DNA of 43,500 nt from Glandiceps talaboti (GCF_964340395.1 NC_135559.1:4396501-4440000); one strand, 5' to 3'; shown: positions 29,011 through 42,597, counted from the first letter of the stretch. The notes: a model not told the origin generated them from the letters alone. Numbers and translations: made by a program.

Positions 29011-29618
29011 ATGATCGGGAGAAGACGTGGGGGTATGTACGGTCGTCGCCGTGCAGAAGGGATTGGAATATTTCTCCTAGCCCTACAAGTCATGCGTGTG
29101 GGTTTGGACAATATTCCACCTGTCACCCTTGCTACATTGGCTGCTAACACTGCAATATTTTTACGGATTCTGAAAGTTCCCGGTATCCGTAGTGTGTGTA
29201 TAAGTGCGAGGGAAGTCTGGTACCGGAGTGACTGGTCCCGATTGCTCCTAGCTCCTTGGTTTCACGCAAGTGACATGCATTTGTACTTTAATATGGTGTC
29301 TTTACTTTGGAAAGGCATTTCTCTAGAAAGACGTCTTGGCAGTAAATACTTCGCCTATATGATTGCAGTGTTTACTGTACTTAGTAGTTCTTTACTTGTT
29401 GGACTAAATATCCTGGCAGCTGAAGTTTTAGATGATCACTCGTATATATCTTCATGTGCTGTTGGTTTTTCTGGTAAGTAAGACAATGAGTGAAATTATT
29501 AACAATTTCACAATATTGCAAGAAATAGATATGGTTGTAGGTAACTAGTGTTTTTAATATCCATCCATTCATCCATCCGTCTGTCCGTCTGTCCGTCGTC
29601 CATCCGTCCGTCCGTCCG

Positions 29619-29678
<60 letters not shown>

Positions 29679-30227
29679 CCTACCAACCTACCTACCTACC
29701 TACCTACCTACCTACCTACTAGTCTTGCTGCTAGACGTTCGGGCTTTCTTTCGATGCTATAACTATAAGCGAACGAAGTTCGCATGTGAGGGCTTGCCCG
29801 AACAGTCTAGCGAATGTCATTTTCAGACCGGACATTCCATTGAGATTACGATAAGCGGAGGGTTGGGCATATATATACTTTCATATATTCAATCTCTGCA
29901 TGCAGGTGTTGACAAACACATTTATGTCATTACTATGTCTTATCAGTTTATGGTAATTGTGTTTGATGAGTGTGTAGACGTTGTCATTCACACATTTTAG
30001 TTAACGCATTGGTGGTTATTTTTACAAGCCCCTCCTTAAGATGAATATACATGAAAATTTAGCTATTGTCCTCTGTTTGTGCTTGTCGCTAATACGGTTC
30101 TCTGATTGGCAGTTATTTATATCCTGATGACATTCGCTCGACCTCGGATGTTCCATCCTCGATAGCATTGTCTAGCTGATAGACTACCTACCTACCTACC
30201 TACCTACCTACCTACCTACCTACCTAC

Positions 30228-30300
<73 letters not shown>

Positions 30301-30389
30301 CATCCATCCATCCATCCATCCATCCATCCATCCATCCATCCATCCATCCATCCATCCATCCATCCATCCATCCATCCATCCATCCATCC

Positions 30390-30445
<56 letters not shown>

Positions 30446-31377
30446 CCATTCCCATCTATCTATCTCCATACATCCATCCATCCATCCTGTTTTCAGGTCA
30501 AATCCAATTATGTTATTAAGAAGATCTGTAAGTGTTAGCTGAAATTAAAAATAAGATGTGGAAAAATTTGTAAATCTCAAATAATTAACCACCAACATGT
30601 AATGAAGTCAGCCAGTCAAAATTGAAATCCCCATTAACTTTTATTTGCCCATTCTAGTTGAGTGTACACACTTGTAGTAAATGTTTATGTTTCTGTGTCT
30701 CAAACTGCTTAACATGGCATCAAGTGAAAGTTGTACAAAATGTTTCTTTGAAGTTACAACAATTACTTGGAGTGGTGCTGCCCTTCACCAGTTGGAACTG
30801 ATCAATTATAAAGAATGATTAATATGCATTTCAACTTTTATATCTCCTTTCCTTTAGCTGTCCTCTTTGCAATCAAAATGGTGACAACTCACTTCCTGCC
30901 TCCAGGAACCCAATGGATCATGGGACTGATTCCAGTACATTCACGCATTGCATGTTGGGTAGAGTTAGTAGTGATTCAGTTACTGGTACCTCATGCATCA
31001 TTTACTGGTCATCTTGCTGGTATCCTGGTAGGACTGGCTTATGTAAAGGGTCCGTTGAAGTCTATTATGGACATGTTTCTAAGACCAGGTATGTCTCCAT
31101 TCAATCAGATCTAATGGGGTGAATATAGCTGTATTTCTTAGACTATATTTACCTCTCTTTCATTCATTTATTGTTGTTTGTTTTCGATTTATTGCCTTAT
31201 TCCTACTCCCAGAACAACAAAATTGAAAACAAATGACATAAACTGAATGATATTATATGTAAATAAAGTAATAGAGCCTTATTCACAACATCAGATTTTA
31301 ATCAGACTGGTCTTCATTGATTTGTTCATGTTTGCATGTCAGCACTCTACTCACAAGTGTGTGTGGGTCATAGTAGA

Positions 31378-31449
<72 letters not shown>

Positions 31450-33256
31450 TGTGTAACATGCATGTGTGTGTCTGTGTGTATGTGTGTAACAGTATGTGTG
31501 TGTGTAACATGCATGTGTGTGTGGTGTGTGTGTGTGTGTAACATGCATGTGTGTGGTGTGTGTAACAGTATGTGTGTGTGTAACATTATGCATGTGTGTG
31601 TCTGTGTGTGTGTATGTGTCTGTGTATGTGTGTGTAATATGCATGTGTGTGTGTGTGTAATTGGTATATATTTTTGTAAATATACTCTGAGGTTCAGATT
31701 TGTGGGATTTTGAAATAGTTGCTGTCACATTGATAACACTACTTTAAAAAAATATAGTATATATGAAATCTAATTATTTATATTTATTATTACCTGTTGA
31801 TTAGAATTTAACATTTACAATTCTCTATCGTGCTTTTATGATTAAAACATGTAAGTGTGATGTTTCAACAAAATGTAATTTCATCAATCAACAATCAGAG
31901 TCTTGCAATATTTCGATGACTGACAGCCATCATCATCAAGGAATGAGAATTTTACACAGTGAATGAAACTACATGTACATGTAATTGAACATGTTTGATG
32001 TTTACTTGTAGAAGGTACCGTAGTTCCACAGCAGAGAGGTGGTGGTCGTTTGAACTGGGCTTCAAGATTCTTTGGTGGTGGTACTACCGGTAGAAGACAA
32101 AGACCACAACAAAGACCTGTATATCCACAGTACAATGGTAATGTAGATACTGGTGGTGGTATGCCTCAGCCTGACTATGATAACCGCTCACAGTATGATG
32201 AACACATGTATACTGGTGGCATGACAGAAGAGGAACAACTTCAACAAGCTCTGAACAACAGTGTATATCCAGGTCAGTGAAAATTACTTTTGAGTCGTAA
32301 ATGTCAGTGGGAGTATGCATTCGATATATATGTCTGAATGAAGTGCTTGTTGTGTTTTGACAAATGTGATGTGTTATGTCACATTCATTATGCAAGGTCT
32401 TACACATCCCTAGTTATTACTTTTGAATGTGACTTATCTCATGATATCAGAGTTCACTTTGGGAAAAAGTCTTTCATAAATTATGTAGATTTATGCTCAG
32501 AAATGAAACTGTATTTGAGCTTACTTAATGTTTTGGCAGCACTGTGAAATGATTGCAGTTACAGAAATTTATTTTTCCATTAACACACAAATTTCTATGT
32601 TTTCTTAACACCCCCCCCCCCCCTCCATCACAGACAAATGCACATCCATTTCATTTATTTTAAACTGAACAAAGATGAAAAAAGTAAGTTTGAGGAAAAG
32701 ATGCAACTTTCATGTCTCAATTTTTAACATTGGTCAGATCATTGTAATGGCTGTCTTGTATGATCTTTTGTGAAAGCCGTGTTCTCCACGGATGAAAGTG
32801 GGTGGCTAATTTGCAGAAAGGTATGGAGGGGCATATTTATAAATGAACAATTTCACTTGTTTCGTTTACACAGAAACCTAATAATGTTCCTAAAGTTGAT
32901 GTAGTAAATCAGTGTCATTGTCCATTACAGGTCCTAGAGTCACACCAAGACCAAGTACACCACCGGCATACAATCAACTCTATCCAGATCTTGCCAGGGA
33001 GGGAAATACACAACCAGATGCTTCTCCGCCAGTTCATCATAATGTTCCTCCTCCTCCGAGTGCACCCCCACTTGAACCAGAAGACACTAATGAAAATGAA
33101 GGACCCCCTGCATATGGCTTTGTTGAGCCAAATACAGATAGAGAACCTCCTAATTATGGGTTCGTTGATCAGCATGAACAAACAGTACGCCCTAGATCTG
33201 GTGTGCTTGATCAGGATGAGTTGAGGAGGAGAAGGTTAGCTAGGTTTGATAGGTAG
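29011..33256 (+). CDS. RHBDD1: Rhomboid intramembrane protease RHBDD1/RHBDL4 (4 exons, complete)
   Basis: Exons 29011-29473, 30858-31088, 32012-32272 and 32931-33256 join in phase 1 throughout, giving 426 aa. The start ATG has context CCACCATGA. RHBDD1 is an ER rhomboid protease that cleaves ubiquitinated membrane proteins and passes them to VCP/p97 for ER-associated degradation. Residues 34-42 (NIPPVTLAT), the HLYFNM-SLLWKGI-LERRLGS segment (90-111), catalytic Ser154 in GFSA and His206 in [12 protein letters not shown] match the family. A UIM lies at 302-316 ([15 protein letters not shown]). The C-terminus [11 protein letters not shown] (416-426) is the VCP-binding motif. The tail is longer than in human RHBDD1 (426 against about 315 aa), being Gln/Pro/Gly-rich with two PPxYGFV boxes. 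Ser154 lies at the exon 1-2 junction, and the residue after it is Ala rather than the usual Gly. Confidence 0.96.
29560..29720. repeat. RHBDD1: (CCGT)n/(CTAT)n/(CTAC)n, RHBDD1 intron 1
   Basis: Compound tetranucleotide repeat, starting about 90 bp after the exon 1 donor. Confidence 0.95.
30186..30487. repeat. RHBDD1: (CTAC)n/(CTAT)n/(CCAT)n/(CTAT)n, RHBDD1 intron 1
   Basis: About 300 bp of compound tetramers with homogeneous blocks (CCAT at about 30300-30390) bounded by CTAT blocks. Confidence 0.96.
31379..31660. repeat. RHBDD1: (GT)n with TAACATGCAT modules, RHBDD1 intron 2
   Basis: A perfect GT tract to about 31441, then GT runs separated by GTAACATGCATGTGTG and GTAACAGTATGTG modules. ORFs over it are artefacts. 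Confidence 0.95.
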
Positions 33257-33297
33257 TAAATGGGAGAATAAGAAAAGAGATACCCATACTTGCATGC

Positions 33298-33380
33298 ACA
33301 CACACGCACACACACACACACATGCACACACACACACACACACAGATACACACACACACACACACACATGCACGCACGCA

Positions 33381-33439
<59 letters not shown>

Positions 33440-34105
33440 ACGTATGTGTACATGCATACGTATGTACATACATATACCCCTTTTCAACTGACCATTCAGC
33501 GGCACAGTTTGATACAACCAAATGGAAACCAATAAGAAACTGCATATTCTACACTCCAAGATTGCAAGATCTCAATTCTTGCTAGATATTGTCTATTATG
33601 AAATATACCATTTAAATATACTGCAACCCGATGTAGTTGGATGGGCAGTAATGTTTTGACATCTGGATTTGATGTCTGCATATGGTGGCACTTTAGTTTA
33701 TTAAGACAAAATGTTGAAATGAACCATATTTATTCAATCTTGCTATCTTAAAGTGTAGCATGTATAGTTTCTTATTGGTTTCTGTGTGGTTTTATCAAAC
33801 AGCTACTGAACAGTAACTTGAAACGGGCTGTACACAACATTACATACCTACCTACCTACCTTCCTACCTACCTACATACAGACAGACAGACAGACAGACA
33901 GACCGACCGACCTTCCTACCAACCTACCTACCTACAGACAGACAGACAGACTAGATCATAGATGTGACATGTGTACGTACGTATGTATATACATATATAT
34001 ACGCACATACACATACATACATATATATATACACACACATACACACACAAAACACAAACACACGTGTACGTAAGTAAGTAAGTACGTACGTACGTACGTA
34101 CATGC
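33298..34105. repeat. (CA)n and mixed tetranucleotides in the RHBDD1 3' region
   Basis: CA repeats at 33298-33440, then CTAC, GACA and GTAC tetramers at about 33842-33952 and 33972-34105. They begin about 40 bp after the stop codon and, if the 34671 signal is used, lie in the 3' UTR. Confidence 0.93.
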
Positions 34106-34390
34106 TTACATTATGTATATCTTGTTACATAGGTTTTAGATATTAGACAAGATTTAGAAGTATTTTTTATTAGTAGTACAGTAATAAGTTGATATCATGA
34201 TTGCATTGGGACACTAATCTCTTGGTTTGGAACCCAGACTTGATTTGTTGCACAATACTCTGTACAGTTACATAATTATGTTTATCCACAGTTTATTCAA
34301 TACTGTCAAAGGTGTATAATATTACATCATATTTATCAAAACAGTTTTAAAAATCCCAAACATTCTAGTTACAGCTAATGCAGATGAATA

Positions 34391-34625
34391 GGGAACTTGC
34401 AATCCAGACTGAGCATGCTCAGATGCAAAGGACTATGGGATTATCTGTGGTTATCATAATACCTAATCTTGAGTTACCAATAAAATAAACCTGCCACAAT
34501 TGACTATGAATTGATAATTTGTAGTTAAAAACAATGCAGTATTATTGTTTACAATACAATACTATTCGATTAGTATCACATTTCCCATGATGCAACATTC
34601 AACATGGCGGGTTTGTCAAGTTCCC
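34391..34625 (-). mobile_element. MITE copy B (TA target site)
   Basis: Inverted copy of the element at 16822-17063, 235 bp. The left end GGGAACTTGCAA is intact, the right end is GTCAAGTTCCC, and TA flanks both ends. It lies in the probable 3' UTR of RHBDD1. Confidence 0.88.
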
Positions 34626-34670
34626 TATTAAGTACCATGATTGACATCTTGAAAGCATGTATGAATGTGA

Positions 34671-34947
34671 AATAAAATGTAAATTGAGTTTATCTGATTT
34701 TGGAATATTTTTTATCTGTAACGCATAACTTTTAAGAGACTTAATATTATGTTAAGCAATACTGGGAAGAAAAGGTCATGGCAATTGCTGAATGTGTTAA
34801 TATTTTATACCTGAAATGAAACCTTGAGGAGCTGTTGTATATATGTGTAGATTTTGTCATATTTCTTTGTATTCAAAACATTACAGCAATATTCACTCTA
34901 TGAAACACTTGGAGGTTGTCCTTATACAGGTGAAAATATGGAATAAA
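34671..34947 (+). promoter_or_regulatory. RHBDD1: Candidate polyadenylation signals, RHBDD1
   Basis: AATAAA at 34671-34676 and 34942-34947, 1.4-1.7 kb after the stop codon. I saw no earlier canonical signal outside the MITE (which contains its own AATAAAATAAA), so a long repeat-bearing 3' UTR is inferred. Confidence 0.4.
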
Positions 34948-35010
34948 TTGCATTTTTAGCACTGACAACTAAACTGGGGTTCTGTAGTGCTATAGGAATG
35001 GTGAAATTTT

Positions 35011-35165
35011 GGTGTGTATGTATGTATGTATGTATGCATGTATGTATGTATGTATGTATGTATGTATGTATGTATGTATGTATGTATGTATGTATGTATG
35101 TATGTATGTATGTATCTATGTATGTATCTGTATCTATGTGTGTATCTATGTATCTATGTGTGTGT
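35011..35165. repeat. (GTAT)n microsatellite
   Basis: GTAT tetramers with a GCAT and several CTAT variants towards the end. Confidence 0.95.
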
Positions 35166-35169
35166 GTTT

Positions 35170-38165
35170 TAGGTCATAAAAATTTAACTTAAGTTAAAAA
35201 AACTACCGGACAGATTAGCCTTAAATTGGGTTGGAATGTTCTTGTGGGATGTGTAGAAGATTGTTCATGCTATGGCAATACCGTCAGTGACATGCAAATT
35301 GTGTATAAAAATGTTTTGTTTAAATCTTTAATCTTGGCAGATTGGGCTGAAATTTGATGGGAATGGAAATTTGATGCATCTGTGGGTGTGTAGATGAAGA
35401 AGTAGTCGAATGCACGACATGATGATCCCAATCCATGATATTAAAATTAGGCCTAACAACAGATATTGTTCAAAAGACGACTGTCCCTAGCAACCATGAC
35501 GAGTTTTGCATATTCATGGTCATACGGGACATTAAGTTGAATAATTTTATCAAGTTCATAAAATGTCCCTTCAATTTGGGAAAGTAATATTTAATCAGAA
35601 ATTTAACTCTAAAACATATGTTATTAATACGATCTACAGTATCATCTTGGTAATTATATACATTATCTCTTTTTTTATAGCTGATCTGTAGTGACAAAAA
35701 TGACAATGGAATATATATCATTTCGGAAGCGGTCGCTCAAATCTCTATATACCTTTATAATTACACTATCTGCTATTAAGAAACACGAATTGGCCTTGCC
35801 TTCTAAACGTTATAAACTGTTGTTTTTTAAATGAGTGAAATTGATAACTTCTTAGATTTACTATATACATATCTATGAATAGTCCCTGGCTCATGAACTA
35901 CCTAGTAAATCATCTACGGTCAGTGAACTTTGAATAGTACAAAAGTAATAAAAGCTAATACATATTATGAACTGACCCTTTTTATTGTAATCTAAACACG
36001 GAAAACGATGCCATGTAATGGTTGATAATAATAATGGCGGTCTTCATTTTTATTTTATATGCTTCTTTGTCACGTAGCTTTTAATTCTGTAATAGCGTGG
36101 CCATTAGCCTGTATGTGAGCTTTAATAAAGCAGTGCTGTATCAAACCATAGACTAGACGTCTATGATCAAACAAACGTTATTCTCAATCGTTTCAGTTAT
36201 TTCCTCGTTAGGGACTACATTTACTGTAGAATTAGAAGTAACGCGGCGTGGATGTCACATTTTTATATCTTTTAACTCCCATAATGGTTACCGACTCTGC
36301 CTTTTTCTTTCTGCCTCCATCTCTTCTACCTATGTTCTAATTCCCCCCGGATATCAATCATTATTGTTGAACCATTTTAGATTTCGAAGTTAACTTCTTC
36401 AGAATCAAGCCTTTCCCGCTAAAAATCATTCGAAGAAAATTCTCGTCGTGTAACCTTTTTGACAGATATCAAGTTGTTTTAGATCAATATTATAGAAATT
36501 AATTCTATCTATAAATTTGTACCAAAAACTCTTGAAATTATGAAATTTATAATCGAAATGAAGAAAAATGATGTTGCTACAATACAGTATATGAATGTGA
36601 AAGTGAGAGTGAAAGCTGAACGGGATACATTGCATTGATAATTGGGCCTTTACCAACGCATTTACATACGTTTTAGCATACTAAATAAATTACCCAATTA
36701 ATGCCTAACTTTGTTGATTGCTGAATTCAAAAGACAACCCCATTTTACTGAAGGCACAAATGATGCAGACAGACATCGAGGGATGGAGAAGCATCCGAGT
36801 TGAACGTATAACAAACAATTTAATAGATTCCTGTAATTTATACCTGTTTACTGATCATGAAGTATTCCACATGTGTGTATTCTTCCGTATATGCTTTTGT
36901 TTTGTATCCATATAATTTAAGTATTTTTTTTCACCCGGGCAATATTGGTTAGTTAATATTTCATGAATAATGATTAGAAAAAGACATACACTAACGACTC
37001 CGCTGTGAGACACAAGCTAAACGTTTACAACTTACAAGTTTACATGTATTAGGTTATGTAATTGACAAAAGAGTAGATACTGAAATAGATGCATGTTACA
37101 ACCAATTATCTTACAATGTAATCAGATCGTTATCTGTATCATCTTTTATAATCAGAAATTCATTGCTGGCTACTACTGGGAATTAATAACCACGTACAGT
37201 CATGACAAAGGTACATTTTATTGCTGTGGCGCATGCGTACAATTGATTACTGAATCATTGTCATCTTTGACAAAAACACACACCGGTAGTAGGAACCACG
37301 CAAACGTATGCATGAATGGAATAGGGTACCATTTCCATAGTAACTGTCAAGAAGAGGGTGATTATCTTTGCTATTAGTGTTGTGACAGCCATTATTTATG
37401 TCGGCTAAGTTGCGATTCCATTTTAATTCATTCTGTAACCAGGATGTATATAATTTCACACACAGGTGAGTGATGTCTCAACAAACGTGTTCTTCACATT
37501 TATAATTTTAGAAACAGAGAGACAACCCGCAGTGATTGTCACTATATCATGAAAGACATCACTTCGTATGTGTCGATAATTGAGTCGTATTCAGACATCT
37601 AATGAGACTATTGTCCGTCGACGAACGCTTGTTGCTCAAACCTAGCTAAGAGTGACAAAACACGATGACTCTGCAGCCTTCCTTCATCAACACAGCTATA
37701 TGAAATCTGTGAAGGATAAAATACATCGTTTTTTGAACCTTTAACACACGGTAAGTAGGGAACAGTATGTTAAGTTTACATACATGAACGTGGTGAGGAT
37801 AGATCCAAAATCGACGTAATCGTTGGAGAGTATGGATAATTGGCGTGATCTCAGAGGTAGATTTTATGAAACATCGATATCGAAAGGCGTCTATCTACTG
37901 CATGCAACACATCATCTTGTGTTAAACGTACATATACAGTACAGTACATGTATTTCAAAATCGTTATAAACTTACACGTGTCTCGTGTTCTGACACGTTA
38001 CTGTGTAACCATATTATCTGAAATCGAATCGGGATTTTAAAAATATATATGATCGTTATATAGACTACGTTAAGTTTTTATGTCAAATTCTATAAATTCC
38101 GATTTAAGATGAAGCGATGTGATTTATTTGAATAATGTACTGTTGTACCACAGTGTGAGAGAGAG

Positions 38166-38217
<52 letters not shown>

Positions 38218-38640
38218 ACCTAGCCACAATTGTGTGAGTATCATCAATATAATGACCGATTATTCGAGATACATAATTAATAATATTTTGCAAATTTCCT
38301 CAATGATCGATTATTCGAGATACATAATTAATAATATTTTGGCAAATTTACCACTTCGATAACTTGTTAATAGATAACTTGAGGAGTGATGGGTATCACT
38401 AGGTGATCCCTATCCCAGCACGATAGCGTTTATGACAATGTTTCAGTAAATTTAAGACGAACACGACAAAAGATACGTATGAATTTGAAGCCGACGAGTA
38501 TGTATTAGCTATAGTTATTACTTAAACTGCAATCTTTTTAAACGGAGCGTCTTTCATTTGTCGCCCTAGGTTTATGGCATAGTGTATGCCTATAGGACTA
38601 TCAAGGAGTGAAAGTAGACCTACTAAATACTAGTGTGTAC
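35170..38640. other. Intergenic, no confident gene
   Basis: AT-rich DNA without recognisable protein families. An ORF at 37093-37377 (94 codons, Cys-rich near its end) and one at 36163-36393 are open, but I cannot match them to anything. Contains (GT)n at 38168-38213 and two tandem copies of a 51-bp unit (from 38258 and 38309) carrying GATTATTCGAGATACATAAT. Confidence 0.6.
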
Positions 38641-38665
38641 GTCTATGAGTCTCTTCACGAACACG

Positions 38666-38807
38666 ATGGGATGTGGGTCTAGCAGCTCCCAAAAGATCAA
38701 GGCAGCCAAACGTACGTACAGAGAGCAGAGTGAATTCGACACGTGTTCGTCTGTTCTATCCACTCGGGAACGGGGTGAGCCAGACGGTAAAGAAAGGACT
38801 CCACCAG
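38666..38807 (+). CDS. Probable first coding exon of a lipid-anchored protein
   Basis: The ATG at 38666 opens MGCGSSSSQKIKAAK, a classic N-myristoylation signal (Gly2) with Cys3 for palmitoylation. The exon encodes 47 codons plus one base, rich in Ser, Arg and Glu, and ends at a strong donor (CCACCAG then GTGAGT) in phase 1. A polypeptide starting this way would be tethered to the inner face of the plasma membrane. An upstream in-frame ATG at 38633 would hide the myristoylation glycine and is less likely. I found no convincing second exon; a 27-nt piece at 42648-42674 has matching phases but is too short to trust. The family is unknown to me. Confidence 0.5.
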
Positions 38808-39299
38808 GTGAGTAGCTCTAATCGAAGTCATTGTGAGTATTGTTAAATCACCTGTGTAATTCAGCACTAACATAGTTTATTTCGTGTTCCGCTTTGCAAT
38901 CGAAATCTATTTCTATGTGGTTAACGGGGTTCTGATCAAAATATGACTGAACAAAACCGTGCATTTCCAAAGAAAACACGGTCATGTACATAAATAAATG
39001 TTTTTCGTGCTTCATCGACGATTAAATCATTTATCTTGTCAAACAGTTTTCATTTTTCATTTACTCATGAGAATCGTGTAGCTTTTTTACAAATTACCAA
39101 TTATCACTTTAATTATCAGATGTTTACTTTCGAATCAAATGAATATTGTTGTGTGCGATTGAGTTTGCAAGAAATATGGATGTTGAAATAAAAAATAACG
39201 TATTTAAAATTCGGTCATAATAGGACAAACACACCCCACAATAACGTATCAGCTTGATGCATGATGATGGATGGAATGGTTGGATGGGTGGATAGACAT

Positions 39300-39317
39300 G
39301 CTGAATAGACAGGTAGG

Positions 39318-39349
<32 letters not shown>

Positions 39350-39380
39350 CAGGCAAGCAGACGTACGGACAGACGGACTA
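39300..39380. repeat. (CAGA)n and related tetramers
   Basis: CAGA units from about 39319 to 39346, flanked by CAGG, CGGA and GGAC variants. Preceded at 39262-39295 by ATGG-type repeats. Confidence 0.9.
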
Positions 39381-40259
39381 GACAGACACAAAAAAGAAAA
39401 ACTGGTTGTTTGATCCCCATATAAACCAACTGTATTGACTTTGCATTAATACGTATTTTACATTTCGAGTAAAACACCTCAAAATTGCAGTTTTTAAAAA
39501 AGTATCACATGCGCAAAACGTGACCTGCATATAATATGATGCATGTATGAAGAATAGCTCGGAGCTAGTAACGAACTTTGCCCAATAATCAACCGTATAT
39601 ATAATTGATAAATAGTCAAAACTGACGTTCATCATAATTCAATAGCTCTATTCATAGTATGGATGCCGAGATGTAAATCGTAACGATACCGTATAGGAAC
39701 AACTTAACTATACTATTTTATGTATGGCCGCCTCTTATTTTGCGTAAAACACTTGACGAACGATAACAAAGTATCGTCAAATAATTCTCCCGAAGCTCAT
39801 TATATAAATGGTCACTTGACACCTCCTGTCACTAATTGATAATCAATTAGCAATTACTCATTTCAAGGGTTCCTCATGTGTGGCACAGGATATAATGACA
39901 GGCAGTATTGTTTAGGATTAATAACGTAATTAATAACATGGAATGATGGGATGTTGTTTATGTACTCACGGTGTTGAATAATTGATGGAGATATCAGTAA
40001 CAAAGAAAGTATCATAACAGTGATACAATGAAGTCTTGCCCAAGGGGGGGGGGGGTTATGTTGTTATGGTAACGATGTCTACGCACTATAGGAGTAGGAG
40101 TAATAGTTTCCTGGTAACCAAGATCATAAGATTATCATCGTCAACTTCATTATAAACTGCGATACTTGACTTTATGACCTGTATATTTGTTAGACAAGTC
40201 TTGTTGTTTGTATAGAATGTTATTTTATATAACATTAATACACTAAATAATCAACATTG

Positions 40260-40490
<231 letters not shown>

Positions 40491-41137
40491 TTTAAGGAAC
40501 ATTTATTCCTGTTTAAACCCTGTTACAATTAAAAAGGCTAAAAATATATACAAGGGTAGCAGGGCGACAACAACACAAAAATAGCTGCAACACTGACGGT
40601 AAATAATTGCGATGTTCCAGTGCTGTCATCTTATCCGAAGCCATCATCGGAATAACCATCTTCTCTACATTAACACATAATAAAAATCATATCATCATAT
40701 CATGAAGATAAGAATACAACGTTTGTAACGCCACGACGTTCTTAGACTTTTCAAGGCGAGTAATTGTGCTCATCTGCGTTTGAAATAGAAAGATCAGATG
40801 TTACCGCATCCGTGCTTTAAGATGTGCCTTCATTACGCTTAACATCTCTCAGTTCACATTCAGAACGGAAAGGTCAATAGCCTTTGGGAATATAGAGAAA
40901 ATCTCATCTTAGAAGACCAATATTGACACTGACCTTTCACATCCGTTCTCACTCGATATAATGCATATACTTAAACAACAAATTGGGGTAATTAAGATGT
41001 TGAAATCTACAACAAATATTCATTGTAGATTTCACTATTCATCAACGTTAGAGACGTCAGAAATGGTATTCTGTTGTAACGTGTAATTGATATTCGTACA
41101 TACAATGTACAAATAGCAGTCACGTGATAATATTCAG

Positions 41138-41975
41138 ACGTCAAATGTAGCAATGGTATCTACCTAAAATGTAGCAATGATATCGACATAAAATGTAGCA
41201 ATGGTACCTACATAAAATGTAGCAATGGTATCGACATAAAATGTAGCAATGGTATCGACATAAAATGTAGCAATGGTATCGACATAAATGTAGCAATGGT
41301 ATCGACATAAAATGTAGCAATGGTATCTACATAAAATGTAGCAATGGTATCTACATAAAATGTAGCAATGGTATCGACATAAAATGTAGCAATGGTATCG
41401 ACATAAAATGTAGTAATGGTATCGACATAAAATGTAGCAATGGTATCGACATAAAATGTAGCAATGGTATCGACATAAATGTAGCAATGGTATCTGCATA
41501 AAATGTAGCAATGGTATCTACATAAAATGTAGCAATGGTATCGACATAAAATGTAGCAATGGTATCGACATAAAATGTAGCAATGGTATCTACATAAAAT
41601 GTAGCAATGGTATCGACATAAAATGTAGCAATGGTATCGACATAAAATGTAGCAATGTTATCGACATAAAATGTAGCAATGATATCTACATAAAATGTAG
41701 CAATGGTATCGACATAAAATGTAGCAATGGTATCGACATAAAATGTAGCAATGTTATCGACATAAAATGTAGCAATGATATCTACATAAAATGTAGCAAT
41801 GGTATCTGCATAAAATGTAGCAATGGTATCGACATAAAATGTAGCAATGGTATCGACATAAAATGTAGCAATGTTATCGACATAAAATGTAGCAATGTTA
41901 TCGACATAAAATGTAGCAATGGTATCTACATAAAATGTAGCAATGTATCGACATAAAATGTAGCAATGGCATCTA
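41138..41975. repeat. 24-bp minisatellite, about 35 copies
   Basis: Unit AAAATGTAGCAATGGTATCG followed by ACAT. Variants TCTACAT, TCTGCAT, GTTATCG and GATATCT are distributed in recurring blocks, and a few units lack one A. Because 24 is a multiple of three, the minus strand stays open for 210 codons with an eight-residue repeat, but nothing suggests that it is translated. Confidence 0.97.
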
Positions 41976-42384
41976 CTTGACATAAAACTGAGATGTTATG
42001 ATCGATATAACAATCCATCAATCATGAAATCCAAGTCCCAAAAAATGCCAAAATCTGATATGGCTGATGTATAGGTATTGAATAATATATGTTTTAGAGA
42101 TCAGTTGATTGATTTGGAAGTAATCAGATTGAAAATATTTAAAATGGGTCAAAAACTATATTGGTATGTATTTGGATAAGTACGAATTGCACTAATTTGA
42201 ACACTCCCTTTGTCGTGTTCGTTTTTTATTTTGAAAAGGAGACCGTGTTTATTTTATGTTGACATTTCTCTTGTCAGAGTTAATTGGAAATATACAACCT
42301 GCATCTAAAATTTATAATCTATTGTTTACTTGCCTTTGAATGACAGAACAGACGGAAGAAATAAAACTAATATTTTATGTACCA

Positions 42385-42597
42385 GGTTAGCGTTAGCGCT
42401 GGGTTTAGGATTAGGTTTCTGATTAGGGTTAGGGTTAGGATTAGGGTTATAGAGATCCGATTAGGATTAGGTTTAGAGTTAGGATTAGGGTTAGAGATCC
42501 GATTAGGTTTCGGATTAGGGTTTGGGTTAGGATTAGGGTTAGGAATCCGATTAGGATTAAGTTTAGTGTTAGGGTTAGGATTAGGGGGTTAGGGTTT
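42385..42597. repeat. Interstitial telomere-like hexamer array
   Basis: GGTTAG/GGATTAG hexamers (TTAGGG family), degenerate, with a GATCCGATTAGG variant recurring at about 42454, 42496 and 42544. The spacings of 42 and 48 bp are multiples of six. The ORF over it is a Leu-Gly repeat artefact. Confidence 0.93.

Noticed and set aside
37093-37377. 94-codon Cys-rich ORF
   Set aside because: No family pattern, signal peptide or clear splice partners that I can recognise. It is kept only as a mention in the intergenic entry.
41351-41983. 210-codon minus-strand ORF with an eight-residue repeat
   Set aside because: It follows from a 24-bp unit lacking stops. Units with a missing base shift the frame, and no promoter or second coding domain is visible.
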